Part shown: one piece after another, positions 27,495 to 36,794 of the stretch
Position numbering within the stretch: the stretch's first letter is position 1
Layout: the number at the start of each line of letters is the position of its first letter
NCBI GenBank assembly: GCA_025359945.1
Contig: JANYDD010000063.1
Span: 1 to 64,000, forward strand
Length of the DNA stretch: 64,000 nt
Source: Bdellovibrio sp.
Lineage (GTDB): Bacteria > Bdellovibrionota > Bdellovibrionia > Bdellovibrionales > Bdellovibrionaceae
Direction: 5' to 3'
Position numbers and translations under genes: made by a program
Notes under the pieces: generated by a model
What the model saw: only the letters and a program-made list of their open reading frames with translations
Databases searched by the model: none
What the model was told of the DNA's origin: nothing

Positions 27495-28997
27495 ATGCTT
27501 GCAAATCGCCGCGCCAAAATTGTAGCTACGATTGGTCCCGCTTCGCAAAGTCGTGAGAATCTTAAAAAATGCCTTCAGGCGGGGATGAATGTCGCGCGCC
27601 TTAATTTTTCACATGGGACGCAAAATGAGCATCAGCAAGTGATCAAAAACTTGCGAGAACTTTCCGAAGAGATGCAAGCTCCACTTTCCATTCTGCAGGA
27701 TCTGCAGGGACCAAAAATTCGGGTCGGCATGTTTGAAAACGGATTTATCGACTTAGCCCCCAATGCGGAAGTCACCCTAACGGTCAAAAAAGTGATGGGC
27801 CGGGAGGGCCTGATTTCGTGCGATTTTGAACCCTTGATGAATAATTTAAAAATCGGCGCCAAGGTCTTGATGGACGACGGCCTGATTGAACTTAAAGTCC
27901 TTGGTGTGAATGGCCAAGAAGCTCGCTGCCAAGTCATTTTTGGCGGAACTTTAAAAAATCGAAAAGGGATGAATTGCCCCGGAGTTCATTTGTCCATCGA
28001 GTGCATGACCGCCAAGGACCTCAGCGATCTTGAATTTGGTTTGCAACAAAATGTGGATTATATCGCTTTGTCTTTTGTTCGTTACGGAAAAGACATTCGC
28101 GCCTTGCGAGATATTATTGATTCCAAAAAATCGGTCGCCAAGATTTGCGCCAAGATTGAAATGGAAGAAGCCATTGAAAATTTAGAAGAAATCGTTCGAC
28201 TGAGCGATTGCGTGATGGTCGCTCGCGGAGATTTGGCGGTCGAGCTTGGGCAAACTAGGCTTCCGGGATTGCAAAAAAGAATTATCACTCTTTGCAATGA
28301 GCTGAATAAACCAGTGATCACGGCAACTCAAATGCTAGACAGTATGGTGAATAATCCCACACCCACGCGCGCCGAGATCACCGATGTGGCCAATGCAGTG
28401 TTGGATGGAACCGATGCTTTGATGCTATCGGCAGAATCCGCAAGTGGAAAATATCCGTTTAAGTGTTTGCAAACGATGCATGAGATTATTTTGGAAGTTG
28501 AAACCAACCAAGAAAAATATTATAAGCTGTCGCTGGAAAAAGAATATTTAAGTGTTTCGGGCAGTATCGCCGCCAGCAGTGCACTTTCGGCCTTGAAGCT
28601 GGATGCGAAAGTCATTGTTTGTTTAACTACGACCGGAAAAACCGCAATTCAGATTTCCGGTTTAAGGCCCAAAGCGCGAATCTTAGCGGTCACCGATAAG
28701 ATGGCCATCTTGAACCGACTAGAACTGACCTGGGGACTGCAGACTTTAATTATTAAACCCTATCAAAAACTAGAAGACGTTGTTGAGCAGTTGGAAAAAG
28801 TTTTGATCGAAATGGGCTTAGCTAAAACCGGGGACTCGATCATTTTAACTTTGGGCCAGCCCATGCGACAGGGGCATAAAACCAATTCACTTTTTATCTT
28901 CACTATGGGTGGCGCCAATGTGCAGAAACTTCCCGAACAAGATCTTCCATTGCGCTATCAAACAAGCACCCGGGTTGGTGATCTTCCACTTTCTTGA
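27495..28997 (+). CDS. pyk: Pyruvate kinase
   Basis: Converts phosphoenolpyruvate and ADP to pyruvate and ATP. The 500-residue length fits. Visible motifs: RRAKIVATIGPAS, MNVARLNFSHG, ILQDLQGPKIRVG, YIALSFVR, AKIEMEEAIENLEEI around the catalytic Lys, MVARGDLAVELG and KPVITATQMLDSM. The C-terminal regulatory domain is complete (VIVCLTTTGKTAIQISGLRP). In the signature, the common IEN is IEM here. It is 6 bp downstream of the coiled-coil gene and probably cotranscribed. Confidence 0.96.
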   Translation: MLANRRAKIVATIGPASQSRENLKKCLQAGMNVARLNFSHGTQNEHQQVIKNLRELSEEMQAPLSILQDLQGPKIRVGMFENGFIDLAPNAEVTLTVKKVMGREGLISCDFEPLMNNLKIGAKVLMDDGLIELKVLGVNGQEARCQVIFGGTLKNRKGMNCPGVHLSIECMTAKDLSDLEFGLQQNVDYIALSFVRYGKDIRALRDIIDSKKSVAKICAKIEMEEAIENLEEIVRLSDCVMVARGDLAVELGQTRLPGLQKRIITLCNELNKPVITATQMLDSMVNNPTPTRAEITDVANAVLDGTDALMLSAESASGKYPFKCLQTMHEIILEVETNQEKYYKLSLEKEYLSVSGSIAASSALSALKLDAKVIVCLTTTGKTAIQISGLRPKARILAVTDKMAILNRLELTWGLQTLIIKPYQKLEDVVEQLEKVLIEMGLAKTGDSIILTLGQPMRQGHKTNSLFIFTMGGANVQKLPEQDLPLRYQTSTRVGDLPLS

Positions 28998-29007
28998 GGT
29001 GGACGGA

Positions 29008-29118
29008 ATGCAATCTGACATTCCATTTTTTTCGATGAGGAGCGGTCCTCCTAAATTACTTCAGGATAAACTGGCTAAATTGTTTACGGATCTAGAAGAA
29101 ATTCATAACTCGTCCTGA
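29008..29118 (+). CDS. Possible small protein (36 aa) downstream of pyk
   Basis: ATG 29008 has TGAGG eight bases upstream, overlapping the pyk stop. It encodes 36 residues starting MQSDIPFFSMRSG and ending in an amphipathic helix (LLQDKLAKLFTDLEEIH). Size and position fit a small cotranscribed protein, but coding status is unproven. The rest of the 230-bp gap before the next gene is AT-rich and may hold its promoter. Confidence 0.35.
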   Translation: MQSDIPFFSMRSGPPKLLQDKLAKLFTDLEEIHNSS

Positions 29119-29229
29119 ACCAATATCGTTTTGAATTTTGTGGTATTTTCCGGTACATAGTTTTTGATGTAAATAGTATTGTTTTCAATTTAATTGAAAA
29201 GTTGAAAAGCCATGCTGAAGGAGCAGAGA

Positions 29230-32200
29230 GTGAGTTTGAATAAATTGTTTGGGGAGTTCTCGCAAAAATTTAGATTTGTGTTGGTGATTGTACTGACCTT
29301 CGAGCTTTCTGGTGTCAGTTCGTTGGCACAGTCAAATTTATTCCAAACCAATGATAAACAGGTTGGTAGTGGCCTAATCTCTCAGCAGGATTTTGAGGAG
29401 CGACAACTTATTTTGCGGCTGATGCAGATGGCGAGTATGCATCAATCAGCCATGCAGGACCCTATACAGCAAGTTCTTTTGCATGAACCTTTCAGGCTCA
29501 AAAATCTTTATTTAGATAAAACTCTGATCGACAGAAACCCTTTTTGGATGCTCGGCCAGCAATGGTCTGAGGTGCAAACTTTTGAGGGGGTTAGTGAATC
29601 GAATGTCCAGTATCGAACTGACGATGATCTGACTACATTTGTTTTTCGAGAGCTTGGCAAAAGTTTAAGCATCCCACATGGGTTCACGATTCTCGGAACG
29701 TCGAATGACAAAGTGCTAATGACAGATGCCGAAGAAGATGGTCTATGGTTCATTGATTTAAATGAGGCTGCCGACCGGTCATCAATGAAAGCTTCTGTTC
29801 CTGTTTATTTTTTTCCATTACCAAAAAGTATTTTCCCAATTCTTAGTGTGGTTGAAGAAGTCAGTGCAAACTGGACTATAATTGAGTTTGGTGAGGATGA
29901 ATCCATAACCCTTGATGACAAGCTTTTTAGCAAAGCGATGGCCTGGCAAAATCATGTGCTCACTCTTTCGATCAGTCAATGCATGAGAAATCCGATTTGT
30001 CGCAGACCACAGGGTAGGCTTTCGACGGATCCAGAAAAAGCCAATGGCCAAATAATGCGATTGTTACCCACAGTGGGAACAGTGGGCGGACACGGGTTTA
30101 TTCCTGGTTTGGATCCAAGTAGACAGGGGTTGGCACAAAGTAATTTCCCATCTAGGCTGGAGACCATCGCTCGATTTTTAATTCCGCAAGTTCATGCTAT
30201 TAGTCTTGATCCAGCAGTGATTGCGCGTGCCATACACGTTGCTTCGGTCATGGGTGTTGTTATGGGAGCAAGTCTCTTTTTGCAGATGACATTTCTTCGT
30301 GAAAAGCTGGCTCAGTTGAATGTGATCCGTGATATCGAAACTCGAACGGGTCGCCTTGAGAAAGAAATTCTGACACTGAAGGAAAAATTACTTAAGCATC
30401 GCGACAGAATCAGTGAAGCTGAACTGAAGCAAAAGGTGACCTATTTTATGGCCCTTGATGCCTTTCGAAGGGATTGGTCCGAAGCCAATAGCAATTTAGA
30501 AAAAGATAAAAGAACTGAAGTATTGAATAGGATTTCAAAAAGTTTTGAAGAGATGCGTGTGGGAACTTTTGGTGAAGTGCCAAAACTTTACGAATCTTTT
30601 TGGAAAAGGCGACGAACAAACTTCGTCAACACTTGGGATATCTTTGCACATGGGATGACGGTGCTTTTTCAGTTTTCCGAGATGACAATGGCAAGCTCAG
30701 TTGAGTTTTTTGCAGATCGTTTTCTTCCGGGTGTAGCTAGTGGTGAAAACTCCATCACAAGGTTATTTATCAATAAAACATTTATTTTTGCCAGCCATTC
30801 GGTCAAAGATGGTGGCGCAAGCGCACGGACTTTTTGGCTGGGAGCAATTGTTGCTGGGGTCACCGACTCTTCCATCGTAGGTGGACAGTATGAATTTATG
30901 TTTCCGGCAATGGCTGAATGGGCTTCTGAGTCCTTGTCCCCTGAGACTCGTTCACTTGTTTTACAAGCCTTTGACACTTCAAGACCTGATGCTGCAATGT
31001 TGATGATCAATGATGTGACACGAAATCAGATTGCCTATCTGGTCGCGGGATCTGTCCACTTTTCTTCAGATGCTCGAGCTATAGAATTACAAACAGTTGA
31101 AAAAGCGGTCGAAAAAGAGTTGCGCAGTAGAGGGCTAAATCCCTATGCCTCAGAAAATAAAGAGTTAAGAGACAAGTTAATTCTTGAGGAAATTGACCGA
31201 GCCTTGGCAAGGCTTGGTGTTCCCACCGCAAATCAATTTTTGTTTGATTTTGGCACTTATTGGAGAGGGGTACAGAATTGGCTTGGATATGGGATGTTGA
31301 CTTCTAATGAAAGAAAACGCTCTCAGATAGTTGAACGTCCTGGATTATCGATACCAGCCCTGAAGCTGGCTATTGAAGTGGCAAAAAGTGTACAAGAAAG
31401 AAACAATGAAAAGGAAAATCTGGGGGCGTTGCGGGCTTTAGAAAGTGTTCAATCAGCATTTTCACTAGTAGACAAAATTCGTGGCAAAGGGAAATTTCCA
31501 AGCCTAAGCGCACGGCAAACCGCCCAGAGGGCACGAGCTACGCTTGCGCTGCTAGCTTTAGAGGGCCCTGCTGATCGTGCAGCACAACTATTTCCAGAAC
31601 TTTGGAGTGGCTTTTCCCCAGAAGAATACCGACGGGCAAATGTGATGTTTCGATTTGCTGTTGCTAGCATTGGTCTTGGTCGCGGAGAAGTCGAACTACA
31701 TGATGACTTCACGATTCATGATTCCAAAAAACGAGAAGTAAAAGCTGAACAAAGAAAACAAAAACAAGAAAAACTAGATTTCTATGCCAAACGTCAATTG
31801 CAACAGGCTGAAGCCGCGGGCTTCCAGGCTCTCGCTGCCGCAGTTGTTAACTCTGAATCACCTGAATTGAGAACAGCACATGCTGAACACGTCGAAGCTT
31901 TTGAAGCGATTGTTCGTAAATCTATTGCAAGACGCTATAGTGTGCAGACACAGCAGGGTTTGGTGATGGATGGTGTCCTAAATAAGGTTGGTATTTCGGT
32001 TATGGTTCAAGCTGAAACAGAAGCTTTACGTGTGCTAGGACAGCAGTTGATCAATATTCCAAGGATTCGAAATATCCACCCAGAACTTGAATTGGCTTAT
32101 CGATCTGGCTTTGATCGCGGTCTAGCTAAGTCTGTCGGACTTACATATAGTGAGGGCGATCATATTAAATATGCTGAATCCCGAGCGGATGCGGCAGTTG

Positions 32201-33039
32201 TTATCGCTGAAAAAAGTTCTGAAGCGTTAGCGCTTCAAGACGAAGAGTATGCCTATCAGAAAACGCTTCTTCTAGCCCGTGTGCATTCTTTGGAATTTTT
32301 GCGCGCATACAGAGAAGCTACCCAAAAGAGTGCGAAAATATCAGCCATGCATCCTGATCAACCAGGAACCTTGCAGTTTGTCCGACAGTGGAGTCTGGTG
32401 AAAAGTTCTAAAGCTTTGACCACCGCAGTTCGTATTCTTGAAGGGACTTTCGCTGATGGCCGATTTGTAGATCTTGGTTTTTCGTCTTTGATCGATCGAA
32501 CTATCCCTGGCTGGTATGATATGGTTGGCGGAACTGCCCAAATGATGCGAAGACTTCCTAGTATGATGACCAGTAGGTACTTGACTGCAACGTATTTTTG
32601 GCTAGTCCCATGGGCTTACCCAGTTTGGGCACTATTTAGTTTATCGATCGGATTAATAATTACTCCAACGCGAATATTACAGCGAGTTTTCCGCAATATT
32701 GGATACAAGCCTTTGAATAACACAATCTCGAAGCTAACCTATATGATTCCCTATTCTATGGTGACTTGGACTCCATCGATCGTGTTGTTGTTGTTCCAAA
32801 ATGATGCTCGTAGAGTCATTCCTGATTTTTATGGGCCAGCTCTAACTGCTGGTGCAGGGATAGGACTAAGTTTGATATCGTACCAGGCTTACTTAAAGTT
32901 TATTGCCAAGAACCCAGCGTTGGACATCAAATCAGCAAATCCTCACCCTGATGATCCCTTGCGGACAACATCTAATAGAATTCCCCCAAGTCTTCAATGT
33001 TCGCGGCTGAAGTTCAACTTACTATCTCCAAGAAAATAG
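29230..33039 (+). CDS. Giant exported/membrane protein of unknown family (about 1269 aa)
   Basis: The GTG at 29230 has GGAG six bases upstream and is preferred to ATG 29212. The N-terminus has a signal peptide (FVLVIVLTFELSGVSSLAQS). Residues about 330-355 form a membrane helix (VASVMGVVMGASLFLQMTF), followed by a short coiled coil (RLEKEILTLKEKLLKHR). The middle is helical and soluble. Residues about 1150-1250 hold three more membrane helices (AYPVWALFSLSIGLIITPT; MVTWTPSIVLLLF; GAGIGLSLISYQAYL). I recognise no family or catalytic motif. The gene stands alone between pyk and a 0.5-kb gap. Confidence 0.7.
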   Translation: MSLNKLFGEFSQKFRFVLVIVLTFELSGVSSLAQSNLFQTNDKQVGSGLISQQDFEERQLILRLMQMASMHQSAMQDPIQQVLLHEPFRLKNLYLDKTLIDRNPFWMLGQQWSEVQTFEGVSESNVQYRTDDDLTTFVFRELGKSLSIPHGFTILGTSNDKVLMTDAEEDGLWFIDLNEAADRSSMKASVPVYFFPLPKSIFPILSVVEEVSANWTIIEFGEDESITLDDKLFSKAMAWQNHVLTLSISQCMRNPICRRPQGRLSTDPEKANGQIMRLLPTVGTVGGHGFIPGLDPSRQGLAQSNFPSRLETIARFLIPQVHAISLDPAVIARAIHVASVMGVVMGASLFLQMTFLREKLAQLNVIRDIETRTGRLEKEILTLKEKLLKHRDRISEAELKQKVTYFMALDAFRRDWSEANSNLEKDKRTEVLNRISKSFEEMRVGTFGEVPKLYESFWKRRRTNFVNTWDIFAHGMTVLFQFSEMTMASSVEFFADRFLPGVASGENSITRLFINKTFIFASHSVKDGGASARTFWLGAIVAGVTDSSIVGGQYEFMFPAMAEWASESLSPETRSLVLQAFDTSRPDAAMLMINDVTRNQIAYLVAGSVHFSSDARAIELQTVEKAVEKELRSRGLNPYASENKELRDKLILEEIDRALARLGVPTANQFLFDFGTYWRGVQNWLGYGMLTSNERKRSQIVERPGLSIPALKLAIEVAKSVQERNNEKENLGALRALESVQSAFSLVDKIRGKGKFPSLSARQTAQRARATLALLALEGPADRAAQLFPELWSGFSPEEYRRANVMFRFAVASIGLGRGEVELHDDFTIHDSKKREVKAEQRKQKQEKLDFYAKRQLQQAEAAGFQALAAAVVNSESPELRTAHAEHVEAFEAIVRKSIARRYSVQTQQGLVMDGVLNKVGISVMVQAETEALRVLGQQLINIPRIRNIHPELELAYRSGFDRGLAKSVGLTYSEGDHIKYAESRADAAVVIAEKSSEALALQDEEYAYQKTLLLARVHSLEFLRAYREATQKSAKISAMHPDQPGTLQFVRQWSLVKSSKALTTAVRILEGTFADGRFVDLGFSSLIDRTIPGWYDMVGGTAQMMRRLPSMMTSRYLTATYFWLVPWAYPVWALFSLSIGLIITPTRILQRVFRNIGYKPLNNTISKLTYMIPYSMVTWTPSIVLLLFQNDARRVIPDFYGPALTAGAGIGLSLISYQAYLKFIAKNPALDIKSANPHPDDPLRTTSNRIPPSLQCSRLKFNLLSPRK

Positions 33040-33488
33040 TAGTGTTTAAGCAGAGCTATTCCAAATCATTGTTTAAAAGAAATACTGGATCTGTATTTTG
33101 AGGATGCATGGCCGGAGGTGTTACGCGGTAGACTTGGTCGGCGGTGTAGGTGGCGTTGACCTCTGGCGTACCGGTTCGAAGATGTACCCAATTCTCATGC
33201 CAACGAGGATGTCTTCTTTGTTTGATCTGAAACTCGATTTTTAGTGAGAAGAAAAAATTCGCCGTGGAGAAAATAAGATTAGCTTTCTAGTGTCTAGCTA
33301 TTTTTGCGCGTAATTAGAAAACCTAATTTTCGAGTTAATTCTGAGTCAAGAATTCATGCTTTTTTTTGCTGGCGAAAAACTTCGTCAGTCCATTTCCGAC
33401 CTTATAGAATGTTGGCTTAAACGCGCACGCAACAATGTGAAAAAGCAGAACGGTCACGGTGGTCTCCAAAAAAAAATCAGCAGCGCCC
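33040..33488. other. 0.45-kb gap with possible gene remnants
   Basis: No confident gene. On the minus strand, 33121-33240 is open and reads KSSFRSNKEDILVGMRIGYIFEPVRQ then a Pro/Thr tail; it lacks a start and looks like the end of an outer-membrane barrel protein. Also on the minus strand, 33335-33457 is a 40-residue frame starting GTG with GGAG six bases upstream (MTVLLFHIVACAFKPTFYKV). Either may be a decayed or very small gene. Confidence 0.35.
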
Positions 33489-33522
33489 TTGAATTTTTTT
33501 AAAAGGTCAATCTAGTATAAAT
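33489..33522 (+). promoter_or_regulatory. Candidate sigma-70 type promoter of the OsmC gene
   Basis: TTGAAT at 33489-33494 and TAGTATAAAT at 33513-33522, with 18 bases between TTGAAT and TAGTAT. The -10 like element is 21 bases before the GTG start. Assigned by eye only. Confidence 0.35.
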
Positions 33523-33543
33523 CTAAAACGAAAGGCCGGCGAC

Positions 33544-33975
33544 GTGATTCATTATCCTATTTCATTTTTTGCAGAAGCCAAAGCCAATTCCGGAATTCAA
33601 ACTTCTTGGACCATCGCCAGTAAAAACATCGAGAATGCTTGCGCCGTTCCCTCGGAATTTGAAGGGCCCGGTGGGGCCCTTTCGCCAGAGGATTTATTTG
33701 TGCAGGCTCTCACTAATTGTTTTGTAGCCACGTTTAAAGTTTACGCCGAGAAATCAAGAGTCGAATTTTCGAAAGTGTCAGTCAGCGCCGAGCTTATCGC
33801 AGATCTAGACGCCCATAAAAAACCAGTGATGAAGAGTTGCACCCTGCGGGTAAAAATCGAAGGATCTGCGCAGCTCGATCGCGTTCGGACCATCGCTGAA
33901 AAAGCTTTTCAATCAGGTTTTATTTTAAATTCAGTAAAAACAGAAGTGAAACTGGAACTTAACATTAGTCCATAA
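33544..33975 (+). CDS. OsmC-family peroxiredoxin-like protein
   Basis: A 143-residue OsmC/Ohr-fold protein: GGALSPEDLFVQALTNCFVATF places the first conserved Cys in the long helix, but the second Cys usual in Ohr appears as SCTLRV or is missing. These proteins reduce organic peroxides by cysteine chemistry or are OsmC-like proteins of unknown substrate. GTG start with AAAGG upstream. It converges with the CoA-transferase operon. Confidence 0.85.
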   Translation: MIHYPISFFAEAKANSGIQTSWTIASKNIENACAVPSEFEGPGGALSPEDLFVQALTNCFVATFKVYAEKSRVEFSKVSVSAELIADLDAHKKPVMKSCTLRVKIEGSAQLDRVRTIAEKAFQSGFILNSVKTEVKLELNISP

Positions 33976-34033
33976 GGTGAGGATGAGATTTATGGAAGTG
34001 CAAGCCGCGCCATCGAAAAGACATCCTGACTTT

Positions 34034-34693
34034 TTACCTGGCACCGATTTTTTTTAGGTGAGGGTGAATCGTTAAGCGCCCTTCGGTGGCGGCTTTGATT
34101 TGGTCGACGTTGAGGTCTGCTGGGTGCTCGCGCAAGACAAATCCGTCGGGTGTAACATCGAAGACTCCATAGTCACTGACGACCATGTTCACGCATTTTA
34201 GTCCGGTCAGGGGAAGCGTGCATTTTTTCATAAGTTTTGATTGGCCTTCTTTGTCGGTGTGTTGCATCGCCACGATCACGCGCCTAGCTCCGGCGACTAA
34301 GTCCATGGCGCCACCCATGCCCTTGACCATTTTTCCCGGCACCATCCAGTTGGCGATACTGCCTTGTTCATCCACTTGCATCGCGCCCAAGATCGTGACA
34401 TGCACGTGTCCGCCGCGAATCATCGCAAAAGAATCTGCCGAGGAAAAAAAACTAGCTCCCGGTACTGCCGTCACAGTTTGTTTTCCGGCATTGACTAAGT
34501 CTGCATCGACGTCTTTTTCTAAAGGAAATGCGCCCATTCCCAAAAGGCCATTTTCACTTTGAAATAAAACATGATGGTCCACCGGAACAAAGTTCGCCAC
34601 TAGTGTTGGAATCCCAATACCAAGATTAACAATAAATCCTGGTTCAATTTCGCCGGCGATTCTTTGCGCGATTTGATCTCGTGTTAAGGGCAT
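34034..34693 (-). CDS. scoB: 3-oxoacid CoA-transferase subunit B
   Basis: Beta subunit of a succinyl-CoA:3-ketoacid (acetoacetate) CoA-transferase. It has NLGIGIPTLVANFVP, the catalytic Glu loop FQSENGLLGMGAFP, GGHVHVTILGAMQVDEQG and CTLPLTGLKCVNMVVSD. 219 residues is the family length. The start overlaps the scoA stop by one base (TAATG), so the subunits are translationally coupled. It activates acetoacetate for the thiolase encoded upstream. Confidence 0.95.
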   Translation of the reverse strand: MPLTRDQIAQRIAGEIEPGFIVNLGIGIPTLVANFVPVDHHVLFQSENGLLGMGAFPLEKDVDADLVNAGKQTVTAVPGASFFSSADSFAMIRGGHVHVTILGAMQVDEQGSIANWMVPGKMVKGMGGAMDLVAGARRVIVAMQHTDKEGQSKLMKKCTLPLTGLKCVNMVVSDYGVFDVTPDGFVLREHPADLNVDQIKAATEGRLTIHPHLKKIGAR

Positions 34694-35397
34694 TAGATCC
34701 TACCTTTTGAAACCGTTCTTTGTTCAATACGTTTCTGATAATTCTGACCTTGAAAAATTCTTTGGACATAAATTCCCGGCGTGTGAACTTGATCTGGGTC
34801 CAAGCTTCCGACAGGAACTAGTTCTTCGACTTCGGCCACGGTGATTTTTCCCGCCGTGGCCATCATCGGATTAAAATTTCTAGCTGTCTTTCGGTACACT
34901 AAATTTCCGCAGGCATCACCTTTCCATGCTTTTACAAAGGCAAAGTCCCCTTGGATTGCTATTTCTAGCACGTACTGGCGCCCGTGAAATTCGCGAATCT
35001 GTTTACCTTCGCTCACCAAAGTACCCACACCCGTTGGTGTAAAAAAAGCGGGGATACCGGCACCACCTGCGCGCAAACGTTCCGCCAAAGTGCCTTGTGG
35101 GACAAACTCAACTTCTAGTTTTTTTTCTAAATATAATTTTTCAAACAGCGCGTTTTCTCCGACGTAACTGGAAACCATTTTTTTAATTTGTCCCTGTTGC
35201 AACAAAAGTCCCAAGCCAAAATCATCCACGCCGGCGTTGTTCGAAACGCAGGTTAAATTTTTTGTCCCAAGGTTTCGGATTTGTTCGATCGCATTTTCGG
35301 GAATTCCGCAAAGGCCGAAACCCCCAAAAAGGCAGGTCATCCCGTCCGACAAACCCTGAAGCGCACTTTCGCAAGATGAAAATACTTTTTTGGACAT
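34693..35397 (-). CDS. scoA: 3-oxoacid CoA-transferase subunit A
   Basis: Alpha subunit, 234 residues from MSKKVFSSCESAL. It shows MTCLFGGFGLCGIPENAI, NNAGVDDFGLGLLLQQGQI, GGAGIPAFFTPTGVGT and ARNFNPMMATAGKITVAEVE, all typical. The frame continues upstream of ATG 35397, but that part overlaps the thiolase end and is not conserved. Middle gene of the thiolase-scoA-scoB operon. Confidence 0.95.
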   Translation of the reverse strand: MSKKVFSSCESALQGLSDGMTCLFGGFGLCGIPENAIEQIRNLGTKNLTCVSNNAGVDDFGLGLLLQQGQIKKMVSSYVGENALFEKLYLEKKLEVEFVPQGTLAERLRAGGAGIPAFFTPTGVGTLVSEGKQIREFHGRQYVLEIAIQGDFAFVKAWKGDACGNLVYRKTARNFNPMMATAGKITVAEVEELVPVGSLDPDQVHTPGIYVQRIFQGQNYQKRIEQRTVSKGRI

Positions 35398-35402
35398 GGC
35401 CT

Positions 35403-36593
35403 CTACGCTCGCTCGATGATCATGGCCACGGCCTCGCCGCCGCCAATACACAAAGTGGCCAGACCGGTTTTTTTAGAATGCGTTTGTAGGGCATAAATCA
35501 AAGTTGTTAAAATGCGTGCGCCACTAGCGCCAATAGGATGGCCGATCGCAATCGCACCACCGTGCACATTAATTTTCTCTATTGGGATTTGCAGTTTTTT
35601 CTGCGCTGCCAAGGTCACGTTGCTAAAAGCCTCGTTGATTTCAAAAAGATCAATGTCTGAAATCTTTTTACCGGTTTGGTCCAACACTTTTTGAATCGCG
35701 CCGACGGGTGCGGTTGTAAACCATTTGGGATCTTGTGCAAAAGTCGAATAGCCAACAATCCTGGCCAAGGGTTTAAGCCCTTTTTTTTCAGCCCGACTTT
35801 CAGACATCAACACCAAGGCTGCAGAACCGTCATTGATTTTAGACGAGTTTGCAGCAGTCACTGTACCAGCCTTATCAAAGACTGGTTTCAGCAATGGGAT
35901 TTTATCAAATTGAGTTTTAAAAGGCTCTTCATCTTTTTCAAATCGAATCGGTCCTTTTTTATCTGGAACTTCGACAGCGGCGATTTCATTTTTAAAATAA
36001 TTCTTGGCTTGCGCTTCTTGGGCTTTTTTGTACGACCCTATGCTAAACTGATCTTGTTCTTCGCGGGTGATTTGAAACTCGCGCGCACAAAGTTCCGCCG
36101 CATTTCCCATATGCCAATTGTTATATGGATCCCACAGGCCATCTTTGATCATCGAATCTGTCAAAGTTTGATTTCCCATGCGAAGTCCGGTGCGCGCGTT
36201 TTCGACCAAGAAAGGAGATTGACTCATGCTTTCCTGACCCCCGGCCACCACGATTTGCGAGTGCCCCAATCGGATCGAATCGGCTCCTAACATCACTGCC
36301 TTCAATCCGGATCCGCAAACTTTATTAACTGTCATGCAAGCCACCGAGACCGGCAGCTGTGCATAAATGGCGGCTTGCCTGGCCGGTGCTTGACCGCTGC
36401 CTGCAGGCAAAACTTGCCCCATAATACACTCTTGAATTTCATCGGTAGATAAACCCGATTGTTTGACGGCTGCTTGAATGGCCAAGGCGCCTAAGCGGGG
36501 CGCGGGCAATGAATTAAGAGCCCCTAGAAAACTTCCCACTGGGGTTCGTTGGGCCGCGACAATCACTACAGAGTCCGAAAAATTATTCTGCAT
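35403..36593 (-). CDS. atoB: Acetyl-CoA acetyltransferase (thiolase II)
   Basis: 396-residue thiolase that condenses or cleaves acetoacetyl-CoA. Catalytic residues are visible: nucleophile Cys in VNKVCGSGLKAV, His in GGAIAIGHPIGASGAR, and the second Cys in LCIGGGEAVAM. The start MQNNFSDSVVIVAAQRTPVG at 36593 has GGAGG nine bases upstream; the upstream extension to 36674 is not conserved. Only 5 bases separate it from scoA, so the operon supports acetoacetate use or polyhydroxybutyrate-type turnover. Confidence 0.95.
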   Translation of the reverse strand: MQNNFSDSVVIVAAQRTPVGSFLGALNSLPAPRLGALAIQAAVKQSGLSTDEIQECIMGQVLPAGSGQAPARQAAIYAQLPVSVACMTVNKVCGSGLKAVMLGADSIRLGHSQIVVAGGQESMSQSPFLVENARTGLRMGNQTLTDSMIKDGLWDPYNNWHMGNAAELCAREFQITREEQDQFSIGSYKKAQEAQAKNYFKNEIAAVEVPDKKGPIRFEKDEEPFKTQFDKIPLLKPVFDKAGTVTAANSSKINDGSAALVLMSESRAEKKGLKPLARIVGYSTFAQDPKWFTTAPVGAIQKVLDQTGKKISDIDLFEINEAFSNVTLAAQKKLQIPIEKINVHGGAIAIGHPIGASGARILTTLIYALQTHSKKTGLATLCIGGGEAVAMIIERA

Positions 36594-36794
36594 AAAAGAG
36601 AACCTCCAATCAAGAAGGCTAGACGACCTTGCAGATCCAAGTCGAGTCGAGATGGACAGTGTCAAATTTTTCAATTTGAAACCTGACCATCTACGGGCTC
36701 TTAAAAAGCTCTATCGTCGGCCCGTGCGTGAGGCTCCCCAACGCCAATCCTAAAACCAGAAAATAGACTAGCTTATCCTAAGTGATTGCGGAGA

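Noticed and set aside
28909-29118. 69-residue frame overlapping the pyk end
   Set aside because: The upstream half is pyk in another frame without a ribosome site. Only the 36-residue part from 29008 is kept as a low-confidence candidate.
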